Below are positions 1-6,506 of a DNA stretch of 10,888 bases, piece after piece. A model generated the notes under the pieces. The model saw only the letters and a program-made list of their open reading frames with translations, had not been told where the DNA came from and did no database searches. This DNA comes from Verrucomicrobiales bacterium (GTDB lineage: Bacteria; Verrucomicrobiota; Verrucomicrobiia; Verrucomicrobiales; DEV007), in the NCBI GenBank assembly GCA_022424805.1, contig JAKMGR010000167.1, forward strand, positions 1-10,888. The letters are read 5' to 3'. Both the position numbers and the translations under genes were made by a program. Numbering within the stretch: position 1 is the stretch's first letter; every line of letters starts with the position of its first letter.

Positions 1-1
1 G

Positions 2-667
2 ATGAAGACCTGGCCGGAGGGAATGCTGAAACAACTCCGGGAGTGGTGCGACCGACACGGCGTCTTCCTGATCCTTGACGAGGTCATGACCGGCTTTGGT
101 CGAACCGGCCGCATGTTCGCCTGCGAAAACGAAGAGGTGATTCCCGACTTTCTCTGCCTCGCAAAAGGACTCACCGGCGGCTACATGCCGCTCGCGGCAA
201 CGTTGACGACGGAGCGGGTTTTTGAAGCCTTCCTCGGTCGATACGAGGAACTTAAAACTTTTTTCTACGGCCACAGCTACTGCGCGAATCCACTTGGTTG
301 CGCCGCGGCTTTGGGGAGTCTTCAGATTTTTGAAGAAGAGGATGTGATTTCTTCATTGCCCAGCAGGATCGAATCGTTCCATCGCTATCTGGAGCAAACC
401 GTCGAGCGCGTGCCTCATTTTGGAGATTTTCGCCAGGTCGGATTGGTTGCTGGGATTGATCTGGTCGACGCTGAGACAGGTGGCGAGCTGGATTGGAAGA
501 ACGAGACGGGAGCCCGCATTTGTCGTGCTGCCCGAAACCACGGGCTGCTGACGCGCCCCGTGCGCGACACGCTGACTTTAATGCCGCCCCTGTGTTCGAC
601 CGATGAGCAGATTGCGGATGCAGTCATAGCGCTGGAAAAGGCAACTGCTGAAGTGCTGTCGGTCTAA
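2..667 (+). CDS. bioA: Adenosylmethionine/lysine-8-amino-7-oxononanoate aminotransferase, 5'-truncated by window edge
   Basis: This PLP-dependent class III aminotransferase converts 8-amino-7-oxononanoate (KAPA) to 7,8-diaminononanoate in cytoplasmic biotin synthesis. About 221 C-terminal residues are visible; family members are about 430-450 long, so the N-terminal half lies outside the window and the first ATG here is internal, not the start. Seen: the cofactor-binding aspartate in LILDEVMTGFGRTG (about residues 23-36), the Schiff-base lysine in CLAKGLTGGYMPLA (Lys55), the segment LKTFFYGHSYCANPLGCAAA (about 84-103), and the substrate-contacting arginines of LLTRPVRDTLTLMPP (about 182-196). 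The GHSY segment and TRPxxD..xxPP pattern are those of BioA, not of ornithine or GABA aminotransferases. From memory it resembles the Bacillus-type enzyme, which uses lysine as amino donor, more than the E. coli SAM-using one. The gene ends in TAA and converges with the minus-strand operon. No other bio gene is visible. Confidence 0.9.
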   Translation: MKTWPEGMLKQLREWCDRHGVFLILDEVMTGFGRTGRMFACENEEVIPDFLCLAKGLTGGYMPLAATLTTERVFEAFLGRYEELKTFFYGHSYCANPLGCAAALGSLQIFEEEDVISSLPSRIESFHRYLEQTVERVPHFGDFRQVGLVAGIDLVDAETGGELDWKNETGARICRAARNHGLLTRPVRDTLTLMPPLCSTDEQIADAVIALEKATAEVLSV

Positions 668-681
668 TTCGGCTCGTACAC

Positions 682-706
682 AAAAAACCCAGGGCGATGC
701 CCTGGG
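682..706 (-). terminator. Rho-independent terminator of the prc-helicase-ylbF operon
   Basis: CCCAGGGC and GCCCTGGG (688-695 and 699-706) form a perfect 8-bp stem with a 3-nt loop. On the minus strand the stem is followed directly by six T residues (the A-run at 682-687), the canonical intrinsic-terminator layout. It lies about 50 nt beyond the stop of the YlbF-family gene. On the plus strand there is no T-run after the stem, so for bioA (stop 21 nt upstream) it would be a weaker, hairpin-only stop. It is probably shared by the two convergent transcripts but optimised for the minus strand. Confidence 0.85.
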
Positions 707-754
707 CTAGATTGATGTTACCCCTTTGGGGCGTGTCGCATAGGTGAATAGAAA

Positions 755-1171
755 TTAGTCACATCCGCAACCGCCGCTGCTGCAGCAACCGCTGTCTTCA
801 AGATCCTCCGGCTCGGGAAGGCGTCCCAGCTCAAGAGCTTTTCCGACGTGCTTGGAAACCTGCTGGACAATGCCGTTGAGGGTGCCTTCAGCCGTCATGA
901 ATCCGCCCGTTACGGGATTTTCTTTGAGCGCCTTGAGGAGACCCTCGTATTTCTCCACATCTTCTGGAGTGATCGTTCCTTCGTGCTGCTTCTGATGAAG
1001 CTCTTCTCCGAGTCCGGCAAATTCGCGATATTGCGCCTGAGCCTCTTCGTCGGCGAAGAAGGTTTCGATTTTTGAGACGTTGTCGGTGTATTCACCCGAC
1101 TTGAGAATCAGTGTGCAAAGCTCACGAGTTTTTTCGAGAACTGCAGAGTTGAGAGAAAGAGTTTCAGCCAT
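755..1171 (-). CDS. YlbF/YmcA family protein with Cys-rich C-terminal tail
   Basis: A 138-residue, mostly helical protein of the YlbF/YmcA (Com_YlbF) family. In Bacillus subtilis, YlbF and YmcA form a complex with YaaT that binds Fe-S clusters, influences competence, biofilm and sporulation, and steers RNase Y in mRNA processing. Seen: an N-terminal helix (about 8-25), acidic helical segments (about 34-82), then a conserved-looking ENPVTGGFMTAEGTLN stretch (about 84-99) and a second long helix to about 117. The tail ends C129-C130-S-S-G-G-C135-G-C137-D, a likely metal or Fe-S ligand group. I chose the ATG at 1171; an in-frame ATG at 1207 would add twelve residues unlike the family (SHSPFWRT...) and reach upstream towards the helicase stop. 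No Shine-Dalgarno precedes it. It is the last gene of the minus-strand operon, 57 nt after the helicase. Family assignment is fairly secure; the function in this organism is unknown. Confidence 0.8.
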   Translation of the reverse strand: MAETLSLNSAVLEKTRELCTLILKSGEYTDNVSKIETFFADEEAQAQYREFAGLGEELHQKQHEGTITPEDVEKYEGLLKALKENPVTGGFMTAEGTLNGIVQQVSKHVGKALELGRLPEPEDLEDSGCCSSGGCGCD

Positions 1172-1228
1172 GATTCTAGAGGTACGCCAGAAAGGGGAGT
1201 GGGACAAGGGGAAGATGGGGACGTGACA

Positions 1229-3769
1229 TCACACCATCCCATAACGAATTCCGTGTTGCGGTGCCTTCTGCAAAACGGTGGTCGGAAGCTGAGGGAGGTT
1301 GGCGAGCGGACTGCATCGATCCCGGCGTTTCAGCTCTACTGCGGCGGCTTGCTTGAGTTCGTGCCATCGCGCGTTCTCCAAATCAGGGGCGAGATGGATG
1401 TGGCGGAGGAGGCTGAGCCATTCTACGAAAGCACGCTCGACGTCTCCCGAGCCGAACTCAAGTTTTGCAGCGTGACTGCTGAGCTTGTGAAGCGTTCCAT
1501 CGAGCATCAGGGAAATGACTTCGGCAGCTCCCTCACCATAGTGAACAGGAAGGCCGAGTTCGAGGTAGCCCTCAAAATCGACCGGGCCGTTTGCCTGGCG
1601 ACAGGCAGCGGCAAGTCGTTCGCTGCCCACAGAATCGATCAGTCGCTCGGCTTCGGGAACGCTATCGAGTTCAAAGCGGTGGCCGGCGCGGAGATTCGCG
1701 AGGTGGAGAACGATCTCTTCCACGGGGTAGTGGATATCTTCGAGCGCCGCTGCGATGGCGAGTCCTTCTCCTCCCTGGAACAGGGAAAAAAGAACCCCTC
1801 GCTCAGTTGGCTTTCCGCTTTCCTCGATAAGACGGAGTTTACGCCACGCCTGGGCGGCAGTCCCTGCAGCCGCTTCCCGAATTTCGCCGGAGTCTTCGTC
1901 GGCGTAGTGTGTTTCGGAATCAATTTCAATGGTGCGAGAATCAGGGCTGTGTATGGCCTGGTCGTGACTGTCGAGGTAGACGTCAATTTCTGCGTTTTGG
2001 AAATGTCCTGTCAGGTAGAGCTGTCCGCCGCGTTTTACGACGCTTTCAAATTCGGCAGGAGTGATGAATTCGGCGAAGGCATCGGGCAGCAAGCCTGCGA
2101 TTTCATTCTGCGAAAATCGAACGTCGCGATGGGCGTCCGCAAGTTTTCCCGCGAATTTGGTAAGGCCAAAGCTTCCGGGTTCCTTCTCGGTTGCGACGGC
2201 GATCTCCATTCCGTAGCGACGTGGACCGCCGCCTTTTTGATCGAGTCGACAGAGACGGGTTCGGGCGGGCAGCAATCCTGCGACGAGTTGGCTGTTGCTT
2301 TCCGCTGGGCGGTTACGCGCTCTAAGAAAAGTGAGGGCATCTCCGAGACGTACCGTGACATTTCGCGCTGCGTTCGTTGTTTCCCATTCGCCCCCGGAAT
2401 TGAATGTTTCCTTTCGAGTGGGCTTGAGGCCAAACAGGGAATTTCCTTCTCTTGATTCTCCAGAAGCGGAGGAGTCGGACTCGACGGAGTCGGATTGAAA
2501 ACCGAGCGCGACCTTCTGATCGGAAAAGAGCCGGTCTCGCAATTCTCTGGCGGCCAGAAAAGGAGACCCTCCACCTAGCGAGGCAAAGTGCATTCTCCGG
2601 ATCAGGGTTGGCCAGTCGACTTCGTTCTGTCGCCTCAGCTCGAGTGGGTGGGAATCGTAAAGACGTGGACTCTTGTCGCCGATGATAACATATCCTGTCT
2701 CGTCGAGTCCTCGCCGTCCGGCCCGGCCGAACATCTGAAGCAGTTCGTCTGGGGTGACATTTCGCTGGAAAGGACCATCGCGGTAGCTGGTTTCGGCAAC
2801 AAAGACCGAACGGACCGAAAAATTGATTCCCGCCGCGAGTCCCATTGTGGCGACGATGACACGGAGTTGTCCCGCTTTGGCAAGCGGCTCGACGACGGCG
2901 GCACGTTCGGTAAATCCGAGACCGCTGTGATGGAAGGCGACACGTTTCTGAAGAAGGCGAGCGAGTGATTTGGAGCATGACTGCTCGAGACTTTGGTCGC
3001 CCATGCGGATGGGATCATTGTTCGGTAGGGCCGACGCAATTTTCGTGGCGATTTTTTCGGCGGCCTTGCGATGCGGAGCAAAAATCAGCAGGGGGCCGTA
3101 GTGCGAGAGCAGTGTCGAGAGCGCGAGCCTTTCCCAGAAATTGCGATACTTCCGCGGAGCGAGATTGGGAAGCGCGTCGAGCGGGATTTCTTCGAGCGGT
3201 ACCGGGCGTTCTTTGGTCTCTACCACCACTGCCTCGCGCCCGAGACGGCTGATCCAATCCGCGACACGCGTGGGATTGGCAACGCTTCCGCTGAGAAGTA
3301 GCAGTCGCGTTTCTGGTGGGGCGAGTGCGACGGAGAGTTCGTAGTGCAGACCGCGCCGTCGATCGCCGATCATCTGGTATTCGTCGATCACGAGAATAGA
3401 AGGGCCGTTTCCTGAGAGAAGCCGCTCCCGCTGGGTTTCCAACGTGGCGACGATGACAGGCGCATCGAGATCTTCGGCGAGATCGCCCGTGGCGATTCCG
3501 ACCTTCCACCCTTTGGTTTTCCACTCGCGCCATTTGTCATTGGCGAGGGCGCGGGTGGGGACGGTGTATACGGCCTGCCGATCCGGGCCGATCAGTTTTC
3601 CTTCGTCGGCGATTGACTCAAAAATGAACGTTTTCCCCGCACCGGTCGGGGCGGAGACAACTACGTCTTTACCGTCGCGCAGAAAGCGAATCGCTTCCTG
3701 CTGCCAGAGGTCAGGGACCTGTAGCTGAACGGATAGACCTTCAAACGCGTTTTCGAGACCGCCATGCAT
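1229..3769 (-). CDS. Ski2-like DExH-box (RNA) helicase, superfamily 2
   Basis: An 846-residue SF2 helicase expected to unwind nucleic acid using ATP. Seen, in order: motif I SAPTGAGKT (39-47), motif Ia PTRAL (71-75), TGD (94-96), ATLETQ (108-113), motif II DEYQ (129-132), motif III SGS (160-162), motif IV LIFAPHRKA (228-236), HHSGL (280-284), motif V ATMGLAAGINF (307-317) and motif VI QMFGRAGRRG (345-354). HHSGL, the LAAGINF form of motif V and QMxGRAGRRG are typical of the Ski2/Mtr4/Hel308 group. Motif II reads DEYQ where DEVH or DECH is usual. After the core comes a Ser/Glu/Asp-rich linker (about 425-445), then some 400 residues with no recognised motif, partly helical near 650-800. The only plausible start is ATG at 3769; it has no Shine-Dalgarno. 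It begins 56 nt after prc and is followed by the YlbF homologue. RNA is the likely substrate from family; DNA (Hel308-like) cannot be excluded. Confidence 0.9.
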   Translation of the reverse strand: MHGGLENAFEGLSVQLQVPDLWQQEAIRFLRDGKDVVVSAPTGAGKTFIFESIADEGKLIGPDRQAVYTVPTRALANDKWREWKTKGWKVGIATGDLAEDLDAPVIVATLETQRERLLSGNGPSILVIDEYQMIGDRRRGLHYELSVALAPPETRLLLLSGSVANPTRVADWISRLGREAVVVETKERPVPLEEIPLDALPNLAPRKYRNFWERLALSTLLSHYGPLLIFAPHRKAAEKIATKIASALPNNDPIRMGDQSLEQSCSKSLARLLQKRVAFHHSGLGFTERAAVVEPLAKAGQLRVIVATMGLAAGINFSVRSVFVAETSYRDGPFQRNVTPDELLQMFGRAGRRGLDETGYVIIGDKSPRLYDSHPLELRRQNEVDWPTLIRRMHFASLGGGSPFLAARELRDRLFSDQKVALGFQSDSVESDSSASGESREGNSLFGLKPTRKETFNSGGEWETTNAARNVTVRLGDALTFLRARNRPAESNSQLVAGLLPARTRLCRLDQKGGGPRRYGMEIAVATEKEPGSFGLTKFAGKLADAHRDVRFSQNEIAGLLPDAFAEFITPAEFESVVKRGGQLYLTGHFQNAEIDVYLDSHDQAIHSPDSRTIEIDSETHYADEDSGEIREAAAGTAAQAWRKLRLIEESGKPTERGVLFSLFQGGEGLAIAAALEDIHYPVEEIVLHLANLRAGHRFELDSVPEAERLIDSVGSERLAAACRQANGPVDFEGYLELGLPVHYGEGAAEVISLMLDGTLHKLSSHAAKLEFGSGDVERAFVEWLSLLRHIHLAPDLENARWHELKQAAAVELKRRDRCSPLANLPQLPTTVLQKAPQHGIRYGMV

Positions 3770-3825
3770 AGGCGGAGATGGTTACGCCCCTAGATTTGCC
3801 AAGGGACTTTGATAAAGTGCCGGAA

Positions 3826-6174
3826 TTAGTTCGGCTTTTCCTCGGAGACGGGGATCGGAGTGGTCTTGTCGCGACGCTGCGGCTTGGCGGCCGAGATGTT
3901 GACTGGCTTTCCGGTTTTGCTGATCGCAATGAGGTCCTGGACGATGTGGATCGACTCGCGCTCGTAGGGATCGAGTGTGTGAGGATACTCGAGAGCTTTG
4001 ATGTCGGGGTCTTCTTCTTTCTGCTTGTCCCCGCGAGTCATTCCGCTGAGTTGCTCGTCGGAAAGTTTTTCGGCGAGAGTCAGGCCCTCTTCAAGAACGT
4101 TGTCCTGAGTGAGCTTGTAAATCGTAAACAGGTCCTTCTCTTGTTCCCTGATTTTGGCAAAGCGTTCGATACGCTCCTGCTTGCGAGCTTCGCGTTCCGC
4201 CTCGTCGTTTTTGGCCTTTTGCTTTCGCTCTTCTAGGTTGAGAGAGATCTTGTTCTCTTCGATGCGCTGCTTTTCCTCACCGATCGTCTGGAGAATATAT
4301 TCGAAGCCGGGCATCGATCCAATGCGCGCTTCAGACGCTTGCTTCAACTGCCGAATCGGAAGTGGCTTTTCAGAAAACTGGCCGTAATTGCTGGGCTTGA
4401 TTGGCTCAACATCGAGCGCGTTTGGAAGCGAGTCTTCACCGATCTCAGCGATATCGAGAATGGAGGGAAGGTGAACGTCCGAAGCAACTCCGTCGAGTTG
4501 AGTGGAATGACCGTTGATACGATAGAAAGTTTGGATCGTCAGCTTGAGCGCACCCTGCTGATTGACCTGACGATTGAGCAGCAAGTTGAGTTGGTTTGTC
4601 AGAACGGGGCGAAGTTGCTGTACCGTTCCTTTACCAAAAGTGGTGGTGTCTCCCACCACAACAGCTCGGCCGTAGTCCTGTAACGCCGCTGCAAAAATCT
4701 CGGAAGCCGAAGCACTCGCCTTGTTGATGAGAACGACCATCGGGCCGGTGTACATCGCTTCGCCGTTTTTCGATGATTTCTGATCACGCTGGCCGCGCCA
4801 GTCGACGGATTGAACTACGGGTCCCTTGCGAATGAAGAGGCCAGTCATGTTAATTGCTTCCTCAAGCGAACCTCCTCCGTTGTCTTGTAGATCAACAACG
4901 AGGCCGTCGATCCCCTCGATGGATAGTCGAGTTAGGAGGCGGCGAACGTCTGTCGTTGTGCTGGTCTGTCCACCATCCATGTCAGCGTAGAAAGACGGCA
5001 GGGTGATCCAGCCGATCTTTTGCTCGTTGCCCTCGGGGTCTTTCGTGATGATAAGATCAGCTGTCGCGAGAGCATCTTTCAAATCGACTTTGTCGCGAAC
5101 AATATTGACGAGTTTGATCTTAGTCGTTTCGCCCTGAGGAATCACCTTGAGTCGAACGACGGATTCGATTTCACCGCGAATGAGGTCGACGATGTCGGAG
5201 AGTTTCATTTCCACGACATCCACGAAGTCGCCGTCTTCGCCCTGTGCGACTCCAATGACACGATCTTTCACCTCAAGATCGCCCCCTTTGAATGCCGGAC
5301 CACCGACGACGAGTCCTTCGATCGTGGCACCGCCCTGATCTTCGTCTTTCTGCAGCATCGCTCCGATTCCCTTGAGCGATTTGTTCATTCCAATACGGAA
5401 ATTGTCGTATTGCTGCTGGGAAAAATACTCGGAGTGCGGATCGTAGGCACGGGCAATCGATTTGATGAAAAGAGTCGCCACGTCTTCGACGTTGTTTTCG
5501 TTTACTCGCTTGAGAATGCGGTCGTAACGATCAGCGACTTTCTCGTAGATCGTCTTTTTCGGTTTGGCATTGGGATCTTTTGCCTTGGGCGGAAGTCCTT
5601 CTTCTTCGCGCTTTTTCGCCTCCTCAGCCTCTTCCTCGGCAAGGGCGTCAGCGATCAGTTTTTCACGGATTAGATCACCCTCGATCAGGTTGCGCCAGAG
5701 TTGGTCATGTGCCTCTCCTGCAGGTGCCCAGTCTCCATCTTTGCGGGAGATCTCGACCGTGCGATCCGAGTCGTAGGTGAAGGTGTGTGGCTTGGCAAGT
5801 TCCTTGGCCATCTTTACTCGACTGCGGATGCGCTCCTGGTAGGTCGCATAAATTTCGTAGGCCGCAGGAATCGCTTCGTTGCGAACGTTGTCGTCGATCG
5901 TTTGCTCATGCTTCGCACGGAATCCGTCGACATCTTCTTTGGTGAAATAGATTTTGCTGAAATCGAGCATGTTCAAGTAGGTGTCGAGCACCTTCTTTGA
6001 CATATCGTTATTGAAAGGCTCCTTCAGGAAGTGCTCGTCTTCGAGCATTTCGGTGACGCGAAGAGCGAGATCGCCATGCTGCGTTTGGGCCTGAGAAGGA
6101 GGGACGAGAAGAAAGGCTGTGAGCGCAATCAGCGCAGAGAGCTTTGCCGAGTTGAGAAGGGCAGATAAAAACAT
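3826..6174 (-). CDS. prc: Carboxy-terminal processing (tail-specific) protease Prc, S41A family, exported
   Basis: A periplasmic serine protease of the Prc/Tsp type that degrades or trims proteins from their C terminus, often in envelope and peptidoglycan-enzyme quality control. Residues are counted from the ATG at 6174 (782 aa). Seen: a signal peptide (hydrophobic LSALIALTAFLLV, likely cleavage after SQA near 29); an N-terminal Prc helical domain (about 35-190) with the family-like KIYFTKEDVDGF; a charged Glu/Lys/Pro stretch (about 178-208); PDZ domain (about 258-345); the S41 core with DNGGGSLEEA (431-440); nucleophile motif SASASE (487-492); general-base lysine in FGKG (Lys515); and a Lys/Glu-rich C-terminal extension (about 600-782), longer than in the 682-residue E. 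coli enzyme. An in-frame GTG at 6210 would add 12 residues; I prefer the ATG because it gives a compact signal peptide. It is first in the minus-strand operon. Confidence 0.92.
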   Translation of the reverse strand: MFLSALLNSAKLSALIALTAFLLVPPSQAQTQHGDLALRVTEMLEDEHFLKEPFNNDMSKKVLDTYLNMLDFSKIYFTKEDVDGFRAKHEQTIDDNVRNEAIPAAYEIYATYQERIRSRVKMAKELAKPHTFTYDSDRTVEISRKDGDWAPAGEAHDQLWRNLIEGDLIREKLIADALAEEEAEEAKKREEEGLPPKAKDPNAKPKKTIYEKVADRYDRILKRVNENNVEDVATLFIKSIARAYDPHSEYFSQQQYDNFRIGMNKSLKGIGAMLQKDEDQGGATIEGLVVGGPAFKGGDLEVKDRVIGVAQGEDGDFVDVVEMKLSDIVDLIRGEIESVVRLKVIPQGETTKIKLVNIVRDKVDLKDALATADLIITKDPEGNEQKIGWITLPSFYADMDGGQTSTTTDVRRLLTRLSIEGIDGLVVDLQDNGGGSLEEAINMTGLFIRKGPVVQSVDWRGQRDQKSSKNGEAMYTGPMVVLINKASASASEIFAAALQDYGRAVVVGDTTTFGKGTVQQLRPVLTNQLNLLLNRQVNQQGALKLTIQTFYRINGHSTQLDGVASDVHLPSILDIAEIGEDSLPNALDVEPIKPSNYGQFSEKPLPIRQLKQASEARIGSMPGFEYILQTIGEEKQRIEENKISLNLEERKQKAKNDEAEREARKQERIERFAKIREQEKDLFTIYKLTQDNVLEEGLTLAEKLSDEQLSGMTRGDKQKEEDPDIKALEYPHTLDPYERESIHIVQDLIAISKTGKPVNISAAKPQRRDKTTPIPVSEEKPN

Positions 6175-6506
6175 GAAACAGCTGGTCTGAGATAAGAATC
6201 GTGTGACCACGAGAGGGGGAATGTCGCGCCAAACGCATTCGTCTCCAGTGGAGCGGAAAAACTTACACTGATTTGCTTATCAGAAAAAGTTTTTTTCCGG
6301 ACGTGGACGGGGCATTCTGAAAGTGTTACGGCAGACTCGCACCCTCGGTTCTTCTGGATTGTGGCGGTTTTGCGAGCGGTTCGTGGCGAAAGTCAGGCGC
6401 AAACCGCGCTCGGCGGATCAGAAGCAAAGGCGTAAAGGGTAAAGGATACACACGATCATGCCTTGTTCTGAGAAGCTAGATCTTGTCAGGCCAATTCTCA
6501 CGGGTG
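6175..6506. promoter_or_regulatory. Divergent intergenic region between prc and the beta-helix gene
   Basis: About 330 bp between two divergently transcribed units, so it must hold both promoters. I could not find a convincing -35/-10 pair on either strand. Structures seen: a nested inverted repeat at 6364-6407 (listed separately); a small dyad CTGAT-6 nt-ATCAG at 6268-6283 followed by an A5/T7 stretch; a small dyad TCGTG-4 nt-CACGA at 6199-6212, just upstream of the prc ATG; and a purine-rich stretch with AAAGG three times at about 6425-6444. The short dyads could be operators but are of a size expected by chance. No protein-coding gene is supported here. Confidence 0.4.
6364..6407. repeat. 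Nested inverted repeat, possible structured leader or operator
   Basis: The outer arms GCGGTTTTGCG (6364-6374) and CGCAAACCGC (6398-6407) pair over 10 bp with one bulged T. Inside lies a second perfect 4-bp hairpin, TTCG-tgg-CGAA (6380-6390), so the whole can fold as a stem, an internal loop and a capped inner stem. It ends 100 nt before the beta-helix start codon. No T-run follows on either strand, so it is not a standard intrinsic terminator. It matches no riboswitch or leader family that I recognise. If transcribed from an upstream start it would be a structured 5' leader; if not, a dyad binding site. Confidence 0.45.

Noticed and set aside
721..731. CCCC-TTT-GGGG hairpin as a second terminator
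   Set aside because: Only 4 bp, with no T-run on either strand; the 8-bp stem at 688-706 explains termination.
1199..2455. A 418-codon open frame on the plus strand opposite the helicase
   Set aside because: It lies wholly antisense to a helicase with an intact motif set; its protein has no recognisable domain and unusual composition. It is the codon-bias shadow of the real gene.
5020..5673. A 217-codon plus-strand open frame opposite prc
   Set aside because: It is antisense to the PDZ and N-terminal region of Prc and has no family features.
6175..6210. GTG at 6210 as the prc start
   Set aside because: In frame but rarer codon, no ribosome site, and the ATG at 6174 already gives a complete signal peptide. 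It cannot be fully excluded.
6483..6506. Upstream TTG (6483) or GTG (6504) start for the beta-helix protein
   Set aside because: They add residues before a good basic n-region; the ATG at 6507 or 6510 gives a normal signal peptide.
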